Numbered from the stretch's first letter, positions 7,122-14,991 are shown. The stretch is DNA of 40,795 nt from Geothermobacter hydrogeniphilus (GCF_002898515.1 NZ_PPFX01000036.1:1-40795), one strand, 5' to 3'. Numbers and translations: made by a program. The notes: a model not told the origin generated them from the letters alone.

Positions 7122-9754
7122 AAAACCTGTGGCCCCTCTTCAAACGTGAACTGGCCGGCTACTTCGTCACCCCGCTGGCCTATGTCTTTATCGTCATCTT
7201 CCTGGTTCTGACCGGGGTTTTCACCTTCTATCTCGGCGGGTTTTTTCAGCGCAGCCAGGCCGACCTGCAGGCCTTTTTCCTCTGGCATCCCTGGCTGTTC
7301 CTGCTGCTGGTTCCGGCCCTCGGCATGCGCCTCTGGGCCGAGGAGCGCAAGACCGGCACCATCGAGCTGCTGCTGACCCTGCCGGTTTCCATGACCGAAG
7401 CGGTACTGGCCAAGTTTCTCGCCGCCTGGGCAATGATCGCCATCTCTCTGGCCCTGACCTTTCCGATCTGGATCAGTGTCAACCTGCTCGGTGATCCGGA
7501 TAACGGCGTCATCATCGCCAACTACCTCGGCAGCCTGCTGATGGCCGGGGCCTACCTGGCGGTCGCCGCCTGCCTCTCGGCCACCACCCGCAATCAGGTG
7601 ATCGCCTTCGTTATCTCGACCCTGGCCTGTTTCGCCTTTCTGCTCGCCGGTTTCCCGCTGGTGCTCGACTTCTTCCGCCCCTGGCTGCCGCAGGCGGCTC
7701 TCGACGCTATCGCCTCACTCAGTTTCCTGAGCCATTTCGAGACCATCACCCGCGGGATGATCGACCTGCGCGATCTGCTCTTCTTTGTCAGCTTCATCCT
7801 CCTCTGGCTCTACCTCGGTGCCTGGGTGATCAGCCGCAAAAAAGCCTCGGGAGGATACCGAACCCGGTCCGGATCAGGTCTTTTCTCCCCGGGCGGACTG
7901 TTGGGTGCCCTGCTGCTGTTCCTGCTGCTCAACGTCGCGGTTTCGCCGCTGCTGCGCGGTCTGCGGCTCGACCTCACCGAGCAGCGGCTCAATACCCTCT
8001 CCAGCGGGACCCGCCACATCCTCGCGGGAATCGACAAACCTCTCACTCTCAAGTTCTTTCTCAGCAGGGAGCAGATCAAGCAGGTCCCCGGGCTGGAAAG
8101 TTTCGCCGAACGGGTCGCCACCCTGCTCGACGAATACGCCAACCTCGCAGACGGCAGGCTGACCATCGAACAAATCGATCCCGAGCCCTTCTCCGAAGCC
8201 GAGGATGACGCGGTCCGTTTCGGCCTGCGGGGCGTACAGCTCGTCGCCGGCGGCGACAGCATCTATTTCGGTCTGGTTGGTGAACTTGACGGCCACCGCA
8301 AGGTGATTCCCTTCTTTCAACCAGAACGGGAACGGTTCCTTGAATACGACCTGAGCCAGCTGCTCTACCAGCTCGTCCATCCGAAAAAGCTGGTGGTCGG
8401 CCTGCTCTCCGGAGCCCCCATCGAGGGCGGCTTCACCCCCGGACCGAACCCGCGCATGCAACGGCCCTGGCTGATCCTCGACCAGCTGCGCCGGCAGTTC
8501 GAGATCCGCACCCTGCCGCGAACCGCTGAGCCGATCGCCGCCGACGTCGACCTGCTGATGCTGGTTCACCCGGCCGGGCTCGATGCCGAAACGCTCTATG
8601 CCGTCGACCAGTACCTGCTACGCGGCGGCAAAGCCCTGGTCTTCGCTGATCCCTTAAGTGAAGCCTCCGCCGAAGGCAACCCGGCCGGCGCCATCAGCAG
8701 CAACCCCGATTTCGAGCGGTTGCTGGCCGCCTGGGGGATTGCAATGGAACCCGGCAAGGTGGTCGGCGACCTGCCCCAGTCGCACAAAGTCAACTACCAG
8801 GGACGACTCCGCAGCATGCAGGTCAATTACCTGCCTTGGCTGAATATCGGCCGGGATTCCCTGGCGGACGATGACGTGATTACCAGTCAACTCGGCAATC
8901 TCAATCTCGCCACCGCCGGCGCCCTGCGCCCTCTCAAGGGCGTGAAAACAGTCTTCACCCCGCTGATTAAAAGCAGCGATCAGGCGATGCTGATCGATGC
9001 CGCCAAAATCGCCTTCGCGCCCAACCCGGCCAGGCTGCTGGCGGATTTCAAACCCGCCGGAAAACCCTATGTCCTTGCCGCCCGAATCGACGGTGAAATC
9101 GTCAGCGCCTTCCCTGACGGCAGACCGAAACCGGCGACGGAAAAGGGTGCCGCCGGAAAGGAAGAAAAACCGGCCGCCGAGCACCTGGCGAAAAGCAAAG
9201 GTCCGGTCCACCTGGTCGTCATCGCCGACTCCGACCTGCTGCAGGACCGTTTCTGGGTGCAGGCGACCAGTGTCTTCGGCGGCAGCCTGGCGATCCCCAT
9301 CTCGGCCAACGCCGACCTGGCGGCCAACACCATCGAATCCCTCGGCGGCAGTCCCGACCTGATCTCGGTACGCAGCCGCGGCAGCTACCGGCGCCCCTTT
9401 ACCCTGGTTGCCGAGCTGCAGCGCAAGGCCGAGATGCGCTTCCGCGCCAAGGAGCAGGAACTGACCGACAAGCTGCGTGAAACCGAAAACAAGCTCAATG
9501 AGCTGCAGCGCGGACGTGACGATTCCAGAGCCACGACCCTGACCGCCGAGCAGCAGCGGGAGATGGACCGCTTCCTCGCTGAAAAGGTCAAATTCCGCAA
9601 GCAACTGCGGGCCGTGCAGTACCAGCTGCGGGCCGAGATCGACAACCTCGAAGCGATGCTCAAGGCCTTCAACATCCTCTTCGTCCCCGGCCTGATCGTC
9701 CTGATCGCGTTCGTCGCATGGGTCATCCGGCGGGCCGGGGGAAGAGAATATTAG
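7118..9754 (+). CDS. ABC-2 permease fused to a GldG-like auxiliary domain (GldF-GldG fusion)
   Basis: This 878-residue inner-membrane protein joins what are often two genes. Residues about 1-245 are an ABC-2 permease with six hydrophobic segments, including FVTPLAYVFIVIFLVL and the conserved region around GTIELLLTLPVS. After a basic linker (SRKKASGGYRTR) and another hydrophobic segment at about 260-280, a large periplasmic-type domain begins with LRGLRLDLTEQRLNTLSSGT, the hallmark of GldG-like (ABC_transp_aux) proteins. The C-terminal region has a charged coiled coil (about 760-845) and a final membrane helix (about 853-872). It is coupled to the ATPase gene by ATGA. The DUF4340-type partner often found downstream is absent. 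The TAG stop (9752-9754) overlaps the first bases of a 122 bp repeat, so the original 3' end may have been altered. Confidence 0.9.
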   Translation: MKNLWPLFKRELAGYFVTPLAYVFIVIFLVLTGVFTFYLGGFFQRSQADLQAFFLWHPWLFLLLVPALGMRLWAEERKTGTIELLLTLPVSMTEAVLAKFLAAWAMIAISLALTFPIWISVNLLGDPDNGVIIANYLGSLLMAGAYLAVAACLSATTRNQVIAFVISTLACFAFLLAGFPLVLDFFRPWLPQAALDAIASLSFLSHFETITRGMIDLRDLLFFVSFILLWLYLGAWVISRKKASGGYRTRSGSGLFSPGGLLGALLLFLLLNVAVSPLLRGLRLDLTEQRLNTLSSGTRHILAGIDKPLTLKFFLSREQIKQVPGLESFAERVATLLDEYANLADGRLTIEQIDPEPFSEAEDDAVRFGLRGVQLVAGGDSIYFGLVGELDGHRKVIPFFQPERERFLEYDLSQLLYQLVHPKKLVVGLLSGAPIEGGFTPGPNPRMQRPWLILDQLRRQFEIRTLPRTAEPIAADVDLLMLVHPAGLDAETLYAVDQYLLRGGKALVFADPLSEASAEGNPAGAISSNPDFERLLAAWGIAMEPGKVVGDLPQSHKVNYQGRLRSMQVNYLPWLNIGRDSLADDDVITSQLGNLNLATAGALRPLKGVKTVFTPLIKSSDQAMLIDAAKIAFAPNPARLLADFKPAGKPYVLAARIDGEIVSAFPDGRPKPATEKGAAGKEEKPAAEHLAKSKGPVHLVVIADSDLLQDRFWVQATSVFGGSLAIPISANADLAANTIESLGGSPDLISVRSRGSYRRPFTLVAELQRKAEMRFRAKEQELTDKLRETENKLNELQRGRDDSRATTLTAEQQREMDRFLAEKVKFRKQLRAVQYQLRAEIDNLEAMLKAFNILFVPGLIVLIAFVAWVIRRAGGREY

Positions 9755-9874
9755 GCTGATGAAAAACGCCCATCTGCTGCGTTGTCCACGTCCCCGCGTC
9801 AACGACGTACCTTCCGGTACGCCTTATGCCGCGGGGACGTGGACGCCTTGCATCTGGACATTTTTGCTCAGCCT
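9753..9874. repeat. R1 repeat, copy a (inverted relative to 12348-12468)
   Basis: A 122 bp element beginning 'aggctgatgaaaaacgccc' and ending 'atttttgctcagcct'. Its ends are imperfect inverted repeats, and the centre holds another inverted pair ('ggtac' on either side of 'cttcc'). The reverse complement of 12348-12468 matches it along its whole length with few differences. It follows the permease gene directly and supplies its stop codon. Confidence 0.85.
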
Positions 9875-9936
9875 GGAGAGCGTGACGTTTTCAATCCCCT
9901 GCTGACAATCGCCGCTGCCAATCGACGGACTTGTCC

Positions 9937-9965
9937 TTGACCTGCGGCCGGCGGCGCAGTAAAGT
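9937..9965 (+). promoter_or_regulatory. candidate promoter for mrp
   Basis: TTGACC (9937-9942, 5 of 6) and TAAAGT (9960-9965, 4 of 6) have the ideal 17-base spacing. They lie 38 bases upstream of the mrp start, immediately after the R1 repeat. Confidence 0.5.
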
Positions 9966-10003
9966 GGGTCCGTCAATACCTGATAAAAGGAGTCAGATAT
10001 ATC

Positions 10004-10888
10004 ATGTCCGATCATGAAAACTGCGACAGCTGCGGGGTCTCCTCCTGCGGCGCCAGGGATCGCAAGCCCCAGGAGAATGATGAACAGTTCCAGGCCCGGC
10101 AGCGGCTGGAGCGCAACCTCTGCCAGATCGACAACAAGATCCTGGTGATGTCCGGCAAGGGCGGGGTCGGCAAAAGCACCACCGCCCTCAACCTGGCCCT
10201 TGCCCTGGCCAAAGAGGGCAAGGCGGTCGGCCTGCTTGACGTCGACCTGCACGGCCCGAGCCTGCCGACCATGCTCGGCATGGCCGATCAGCGTCCCCAC
10301 GCCACCGAAGAGGGAATCATCCCTCTCGGCTTCCAGGGCCTGCGGGTGATGTCGATCGGTTTTCTGCTCGAACAGAGCGATCAGGCGATGATCATGCGCG
10401 GCCCGATGAAGCATGGCGCCATCCAGCAGTTTCTCGCCGATGTCGTCTGGGGACCGCTCGATGTCCTGGTTATCGACTGCCCGCCCGGCACCGGCGACGA
10501 ACCCCTCTCCGCCGCCCAATTGCTCGGCCGGGGAGCCGGCACGGTGATCGTCACCACCCCGCAGGATGTCGCCCTGGTCGATGTCGAGAAATCGATCAGC
10601 TTCTCCCGCCAACTCAACATCAACATCCTCGGCGTTATCGAGAACATGGCCGGCTTCGTCTGCCCGCACTGCGAGGAGGTCACCGACCTGTTCGGCCGCG
10701 GCGGTGGCGAAAAACTCGCCGACAAGACGCAGGTGCCCTTCCTCGGCCGCATCCCTCTCGACCCGCGGATGGTCGTCGCCGGCGACAGCGGCAAACCCTT
10801 CATCCTCGACCATCCCGACACCGAGGCCGCCAGGGCATTGCAGCACGTGGCACAGACCGCCATCGAAAAGATGGAGACCGCGGCCTGA
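10004..10888 (+). CDS. mrp: Mrp/NBP35-family iron-sulfur carrier ATPase
   Basis: A 294-residue P-loop ATPase of the Mrp/ApbC/NBP35 group, which binds and delivers Fe-S clusters to apoproteins in the cytosol. The deviant Walker A motif GKGGVGKST is at 51-59, followed by LLDVDLHGPS and the IDCPPGTGDE switch region. The paired cysteines that bridge a 4Fe-4S cluster between two subunits are C220 and C223 (CPHC). The N-terminus adds a cysteine-rich CDSCGVSSCG at about 7-16, recalling the extra N-terminal cluster site of NBP35. The DUF59 domain of longer Mrp proteins is absent. AGGAG lies 11 bases before the ATG. A MITE-like element begins 8 bases after the stop. There are no Fe-S assembly neighbours. 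Confidence 0.93.
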   Translation: MSDHENCDSCGVSSCGARDRKPQENDEQFQARQRLERNLCQIDNKILVMSGKGGVGKSTTALNLALALAKEGKAVGLLDVDLHGPSLPTMLGMADQRPHATEEGIIPLGFQGLRVMSIGFLLEQSDQAMIMRGPMKHGAIQQFLADVVWGPLDVLVIDCPPGTGDEPLSAAQLLGRGAGTVIVTTPQDVALVDVEKSISFSRQLNINILGVIENMAGFVCPHCEEVTDLFGRGGGEKLADKTQVPFLGRIPLDPRMVVAGDSGKPFILDHPDTEAARALQHVAQTAIEKMETAA

Positions 10889-10896
10889 ATCTATGT

Positions 10897-11059
10897 CCTG
10901 AATCAGTGAACTCCTTGTCGGCGGATAGCACAAGTCATTGATCTGCCTGAGCTTCCCAGAAATCACCAGCGAACCTATGGGTGCGATTCAGATTTTTGGA
11001 AATCTCATTCAGACCAAGCACTTGCACTCTCCATCCAAACAGGAGCTCACTGATTCAGG
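10897..11059. mobile_element. MITE-like element, copy A
   Basis: A 163 bp non-coding element bounded by inverted repeats: 'cctgaatcagtga' at the left and 'tcactgattcagg' at the right, extending to about 17 of 18 pairs. TATGT lies directly outside both ends (10892-10896 and 11060-11064), a likely 5 bp target duplication. About nine of ten bases match copy B at 15084-15245. There is no open frame, so movement would need a transposase in trans. Confidence 0.75.
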
Positions 11060-11077
11060 TATGTGGAAAAGTGAACC

Positions 11078-11123
11078 GAAACGGCAACGGCCGCCCTTTC
11101 ATCGGGGCGGCCGTTGCCGTTTC
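11078..11123 (-). terminator. intrinsic terminator after the PstS-like fragment
   Basis: A perfect 19 bp stem (11078-11096 with 11105-11123) and an 8-base loop lie 22 bases beyond the stop of the minus-strand PstS fragment. On the minus strand it is followed by a weak T-rich stretch (CTTTTCC). It is probably the original terminator of the now broken gene. Confidence 0.65.
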
Positions 11124-11145
11124 AAGGAAAATCCGGATTCGGGGT

Positions 11146-11400
11146 TTATTCAGCCGGGACGAAGCTTTTCGCCAGGATCTCCTTGCCCTGCCTGCTTTTC
11201 GCCAGCGCGATGAAGCGCGCCAGGTCGCCCCTGGGCTCCCCCCTGGTCACCAAGGCCAACGGCTTGGCCAGCAGGTAACGTCCTCTGGCGATATTGGCCG
11301 CGGTCGGGGTCACCCCGTCAACCCTGAGGGTCTTGACATGTCCGGCATCGACCATGCTCCGACTCAGGGCGGTAATCCCCATGGGTACAAACCGCATGAA
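11146..11400 (-). pseudogene. PstS-like phosphate-binding protein, C-terminal fragment
   Basis: About 84 codons match the C-terminal end of PstS-type periplasmic phosphate-binding proteins: a GITALS segment, then GHVKTLRVDGVTPT, GRYLLAKPLALVTRGEP and the final helix FIALAKSRQGKEILAKSFV. A complete PstS is about 250-330 residues, so the N-terminal two thirds, the signal peptide and most phosphate ligands are missing. Upstream on the minus strand, homology stops at about 11400, exactly where an inverted, decayed copy of the MITE-like element starts. The frame itself closes at a TGA near 11433. The ATG at 11395-11397 is therefore probably only an internal methionine codon. No pstC, pstA or pstB remains. 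Confidence 0.75.
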
Positions 11401-11530
11401 GAATGCAACCGCTTGACATACGTGTAATTTTCAAAAACCCGAGGCGCACCCACAGGTCGCCGGTGGTTATTGGAAAGTACAAGCAGGTCAATAACTTGTG
11501 TCATTCACCGGTCAGGAACACAAGGACTGG
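11400..11530. mobile_element. MITE-like element, copy C (inverted, decayed)
   Basis: Read as its reverse complement, this stretch follows copy A from the interior ('gagtgcaagtgcttgg' region) through the 'cgcaccca' and 'caataacttgtg' blocks to the left end. Its terminal repeats are largely eroded. It abuts the truncated PstS gene. The right boundary is approximate. Confidence 0.6.
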
Positions 11531-11737
11531 AATTAAAAATATAAAATTAACAACCAACAACAACCCGACGGATAAATTCATGCAACTTCTTAAGCGGAGG
11601 AAGGAGGGGATCAACCGCGTTTCCTGACGAGCTGGCGCCAGCCCCTTTGATTCCTGAAACATCCGTGATAAATATTTCCGGCGGCATCAGCCTGGCCGTC
11701 ACCCATCACGGAAACCTGCTTTCAACAGGAGCGTCCC
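11531..11737. other. AT-rich leader upstream of the nitroreductase gene
   Basis: Together with the element before it, this forms a 337-base gap without a gene. It is locally AT-rich, for example 'attaaaaatataaaatt' near 11532-11548, unlike its surroundings, suggesting foreign origin or a promoter region. A weak promoter candidate is TTGATT (11647-11652) and TAAATA (11669-11674), spaced by 16 bases. Confidence 0.35.
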
Positions 11738-12289
11738 ATGAATCCACTGGAAATGATTAAAAGCCGACGCAGTATCCGCCAATTCGAGGAGAAGGGGATT
11801 GCGGATGAAACCTTGAACCAGATCCTCGAAGCCGCGCGCTGGGCTCCCTCCTGGGCCAATACCCAGTGCTGGGAAGTCATCCTGGTCAAGGACCCGAATC
11901 TCAAACTCCAGCTGCAGCAACTGCTGACTGACAATAATCCTGCGGCCCGGGCCATGATTCGGGCCCCGGTCATCATCGCGCTCTGCGGGAAACTTGAAAC
12001 ATCCGGATTCTACAAGGGAAGGGCCTACACAAAGTTCAGGGACTGGTTCATGTACGACCTGGGTATTGTCACCCAGAATATTTCATTGAGCGCCCACGCT
12101 CTGGGATTGGGGTCCGTGGTGATCGGCGCCTTCGACCATGACAAGGCGAAGGGATTACTCGACATCCCCGATGGATATGAAATCGTATCCCTCATCCCCA
12201 TCGGCTATCCGCACAAAATTCCCGCACCGCCGAAGAGGAAAGAACTCGCGGACTTCACCCATCTGGACCGTTTCAAGGTCGATCCATGA
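11738..12289 (+). CDS. nitroreductase-family FMN oxidoreductase
   Basis: A 183-residue member of the nitroreductase fold family, flavoenzymes that use NAD(P)H to reduce nitro compounds, quinones or other electron acceptors. The start MNPLEMIKSRRSIRQF gives the conserved RRSIR phosphate-binding arginines (10-14). APSWANTQCWEVILV (about 36-50) is the FMN-contacting APS..N.Q.W segment. The later LGIVTQNISLSAHALGLGSVVIG helix and IPIGYP complete the signature. AGGAG lies 6 bases before the ATG. The gene sits inside the segment bounded by R1 repeats, with no obvious functional partner. The substrate cannot be predicted. Confidence 0.92.
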   Translation: MNPLEMIKSRRSIRQFEEKGIADETLNQILEAARWAPSWANTQCWEVILVKDPNLKLQLQQLLTDNNPAARAMIRAPVIIALCGKLETSGFYKGRAYTKFRDWFMYDLGIVTQNISLSAHALGLGSVVIGAFDHDKAKGLLDIPDGYEIVSLIPIGYPHKIPAPPKRKELADFTHLDRFKVDP

Positions 12290-12347
12290 GACGGTTCAAA
12301 GCGGGGATATCGGGAGCCAGGAGAAGGTTAGAGAAGTCAAGGGTTCA

Positions 12348-12468
12348 AGGCTGAGCAAAAATGCCCAGATGCAAGGCGTCCGCCCCCCCGCGGCATAAGG
12401 CGTACCGGGAGGTACGTCGTTGACACGGGGGAAGGACAACGCCGCAGATGGGCGTTTTTGCTCAGCCT
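12348..12468. repeat. R1 repeat, copy b
   Basis: A 121 bp element that is the reverse complement of the one at 9753-9874, with the same 'aggctgagcaaaaa' / 'tttttgctcagcct' ends. Its right end meets the stop codon (TAG, 12467-12469) of the minus-strand repeat-protein gene, just as copy a does with the permease gene. Confidence 0.85.
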
Positions 12469-12856
12469 AGCCTCCTTCCACCAGACCGGTCACCACCAGC
12501 ACCACAATCGGCAACGGCAACCGGCCGCGCATCTCCCATCCATCCTCATTGCCCTTGCCGAAGGGAACACAGACGCCGCTACGCAATTCCCAGCCGTTGG
12601 TGATCGATCGCCCGTAGGGCTTGATGTTGTTGCCCTGCACCTGGAAGCCGGAAAGCAGTGAGCCCCGGCAGGGCCTGAGAATATTGCGGCTCCACTCGTA
12701 GCCCCGGCTGCGGGCCCCGCCGCTGGGGGTCAGGTACTGACCATCAAACTCCCAGCCGCTGCGCAGCGAGCCGCCGAAGGGTTTGAGCAGCTTGCCGTTC
12801 CATTCGTAACCGTCGAGCAGCGAGCCGCCGAACCGTTTGATCGTAGCCAGAGCCAT
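12467..12856 (-). CDS. six-fold 18-residue repeat protein, function unknown
   Basis: The 129 residues are built from six consecutive 18-residue units after a short start. The units follow the pattern G-G-S-x-x-x-G-(W/Y)-E-(W/F)-x-G-x-x-(L/I)-x-P, for example GGSLLDGYEWNGKLLKPF and GGSLRSGWEFDGQYLTPS. The strict period and the Gly/Trp/Pro pattern suggest a small all-beta repeat fold. The last unit gives way to a hydrophobic tail (LPLPIVVLVVTGLV) that could be a membrane helix or may be altered by the R1 insertion that ends the frame. It starts 7 bases after the response regulator stop on the same strand, so it is probably co-transcribed with the two-component pair. I do not recognise a family with confidence and assign no function. 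The ribosome-binding site is weak. Confidence 0.75.
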   Translation of the reverse strand: MALATIKRFGGSLLDGYEWNGKLLKPFGGSLRSGWEFDGQYLTPSGGARSRGYEWSRNILRPCRGSLLSGFQVQGNNIKPYGRSITNGWELRSGVCVPFGKGNEDGWEMRGRLPLPIVVLVVTGLVEGG

Positions 12857-12863
12857 CCGCTCA

Positions 12864-13616
12864 TCAGTCCTGTTTCAAATTGGCCTTGTAGCGTTTCAGC
12901 CACTCCTGAAACTCCTCTTCCTCGTGCTTGAGTTCAAAGGGGTTGACCAGACCGCGACGCAGGGAGATAGCAACCGCCCGGTTGCGCAGGTTGAAGGCAT
13001 CACCGACCCCTTCGGACTGAAACTGCTCCTGGTCGGCGCCGAGCTTGCTGTACAGGGAATTGAGACGGCTCTGCACCCCGCGCCGGGAAAGATAGCGGCG
13101 CTGGGCGATGAGATTGTCGGTCAGGCCGAGCGAGATGTCCACCAGCGCCTCGTACTCGATATCGGAGAGCGCAGTCTGGGCATGGCCGGTCCGTCCCTGG
13201 ACCTTGCGCACCTCGGGGTCGATCCAGCACTGTTCGTCACAGAGGACGGTGCGGATGGCGGTCGAGATCCGCTCGGAGGGGTTGGATTTGAGAATGTAAC
13301 CGTAGACCGTCTCCGGCGGCACGATACGCAGCAGCGAACGGACATACATCTCGTCCTTGTACTGGCTCCAGAAGACGATGCGCGCATCGGGCTTGCGCTG
13401 CCAGAGGGCACGGGCGAACTCGATGCCGTTCATCTCCGGCATCTGGATGTCGCTGATCACCAGCGGAACATCATTCAGCTCCAGTGCCAGTTCGAGCGCG
13501 TTGAGGCCGTTCTGGGCACGAAACAGTTCAATCTCTTCATCCCAGTTGCCGAGCATCTGCTCGAGAAATTCATAATCCTTCGGATTGTCTTCAGCGATGA
13601 GAATCTGCATGCTCAT
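12864..13616 (-). CDS. NarL-like response regulator with atypical C-terminal domain
   Basis: The 250-residue protein is the cognate output of the kinase encoded just upstream. The receiver domain has the acidic pair E9-D10, phospho-acceptor D56 (VISDIQMP) and K110 (YILKSNP). Residues about 147-190 (LSDIEYEALVDISLGLTDN...RRGVQSRLNSLYSKLG) resemble the LuxR/NarL helix-turn-helix, with the usual LTxRExEVL start degenerated. A charged tail of about 50 residues follows. DNA binding is therefore likely but not certain. GGAG lies 5 bases before the ATG. Its start overlaps the kinase gene end by 26 bases. The repeat-protein gene follows after 7 bases. Confidence 0.88.
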   Translation of the reverse strand: MSMQILIAEDNPKDYEFLEQMLGNWDEEIELFRAQNGLNALELALELNDVPLVISDIQMPEMNGIEFARALWQRKPDARIVFWSQYKDEMYVRSLLRIVPPETVYGYILKSNPSERISTAIRTVLCDEQCWIDPEVRKVQGRTGHAQTALSDIEYEALVDISLGLTDNLIAQRRYLSRRGVQSRLNSLYSKLGADQEQFQSEGVGDAFNLRNRAVAISLRRGLVNPFELKHEEEEFQEWLKRYKANLKQD

Positions 13617-14991
13617 TTTGGCTCCCCTGTTGGCCTGCCGGGCGTACCGGCAGGGTCAATTCAAACCGGGTTCCGGTTGAAAAACGTGATTTCTTCCACT
13701 CGACCCGGGCACCGATGGTCCGCGCCCGTTCGCGAATATTGTTCAGGCCGCGGCCGCCTGACGAAACCTGGTCCGGCAGACCGATGCCGTTATCCTCGAC
13801 CACCAGCACCAGTTTGCGTCCCTGGCGTTCCATGCAGAACTCGCAGCGACTGGCCTGGGCATGCTTGACGACATTGTGCAGAGCCTCGACCGCCACCCGG
13901 TAGAGGGTCAGGCTGACCAGGCGCGGCATCTTCAGGTTATGCAGTTCGGGCTGCAGGTAACAATGGTACTTGAGCGTCCCCCCCTTGCTCTGCAGTTGTT
14001 CGATATGGGACTCAAGGGTCGGGCCCAGACCGAGGATTTCGAGTGACTGCGGATGCAGGTTGTTCATCACCTCGCGCAGGTTGGACATGGTTTTCTGCAA
14101 TTCTTTCTCAAGCCGTCCGGCCTGCTCCGGGTCGGGATTTTTTTCCATCTCCTGCAAGCCGCGCAAAACCGACGAGAGGTCGGCAAGGGTCTGGTCATGG
14201 AGATCCATGGCAATACGCCGACGTTCCTCTTCGGCCCCTTCAAGCAGCTTCTCGGTACCGACCACGCGGATCAACTGTTCAGCCATGCGGTTGATCGAGA
14301 GCGCCAGGTCATCCAACTCGTCCCGCACCAGCTCCGGCTCCTTGGGCGGCGTCAGCTGCCCGCGGGCAACCTTGCCGGCGCTGTCGGAAAGCGCCTGGAT
14401 GCGCCGCAGAATGCGCCGTGCCAGAGTCAGGGAAAGGAAGATGCCGAGCAGGATTGCCACGCCGAGAACCACGATCGAAACGAAGGTGGTACGTTCGACC
14501 AGGGCATCGATATCCTGGGTATGGACCTCGCGCAGCCGTTCACGCTCGCTGCGGATCAATCCCGAAAGTTTTTCCAGCTCGGGACGGAGGCTGTTCAGCG
14601 CCGCCTTGAACCGCTCACTGTCGAAACCCTGCTCGGGATCAAGGTCGGAGACCGCCTGGCGCCAGGTTTTCTCCGTCTCGTCAGACAGGGTGACAATGCT
14701 GAGAATCCTCTGCGCCGCGCCGGCCAGATGGGCATGCAGCTCCTCCATCTCCTCAAGCCGCCCGACATCGACCATCGGGGTGCGCCCCAGACGGGCCACC
14801 AGGGCTTCCATCCGCTGGCTGGCGAGATCGGCCTCGGCCATGGCGATGAAGAGAGTTCCCACCTTGCGCTGCGCCTGGCGTTTGACCGACAGGTCCCAGT
14901 AGGTGTACTGCAGGAACGCCAGCAGCAGACTCATCAGCAGCAAAACGATGGCCGGGGCGAGGATGATCTGATGTTTAAGGGCGAGGCGCAT
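13591..14991 (-). CDS. membrane histidine kinase, HisKA_3 (NarX/DegS-like) class
   Basis: A 466-residue sensor kinase with two membrane helices (about 8-28 and 170-190) enclosing a periplasmic helical sensor region of about 140 residues. A HAMP linker follows (about 190-245). The dimerisation helix carries the phospho-acceptor in EEERRRIAMDLHDQTLADL (H265), typical of the HisKA_3 family. The ATPase domain shows the N box (AVEALHNVVKHAQAS), G1 (VVEDNGIGLP) and G2 (GGRGLNNIRERA). Such kinases pair with NarL-type regulators, and the overlapping gene downstream is one. The signal is unknown. The ribosome-binding site is a weak purine run. Upstream lies a MITE-like element at 15084-15245, which may have separated the operon from older upstream sequence. 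Confidence 0.93.
   Translation of the reverse strand: MRLALKHQIILAPAIVLLLMSLLLAFLQYTYWDLSVKRQAQRKVGTLFIAMAEADLASQRMEALVARLGRTPMVDVGRLEEMEELHAHLAGAAQRILSIVTLSDETEKTWRQAVSDLDPEQGFDSERFKAALNSLRPELEKLSGLIRSERERLREVHTQDIDALVERTTFVSIVVLGVAILLGIFLSLTLARRILRRIQALSDSAGKVARGQLTPPKEPELVRDELDDLALSINRMAEQLIRVVGTEKLLEGAEEERRRIAMDLHDQTLADLSSVLRGLQEMEKNPDPEQAGRLEKELQKTMSNLREVMNNLHPQSLEILGLGPTLESHIEQLQSKGGTLKYHCYLQPELHNLKMPRLVSLTLYRVAVEALHNVVKHAQASRCEFCMERQGRKLVLVVEDNGIGLPDQVSSGGRGLNNIRERARTIGARVEWKKSRFSTGTRFELTLPVRPAGQQGSQNEHADSHR

Noticed and set aside
11403-11627. Small plus-strand open frame before the nitroreductase gene
   Set aside because: It runs across the decayed MITE-like copy and an AT-rich leader, with no ribosome-binding site and no recognisable product.
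12138-12398. Plus-strand open frame overlapping the nitroreductase 3' end
   Set aside because: It is a shadow frame that continues into the R1 repeat, and its C-terminal part is translated repeat sequence.
9753-12468. Composite transposon
   Set aside because: The flanking repeats are only 121-122 bp and no transposase or integrase lies inside or beside them. Only a repeat-bounded segment can be claimed.
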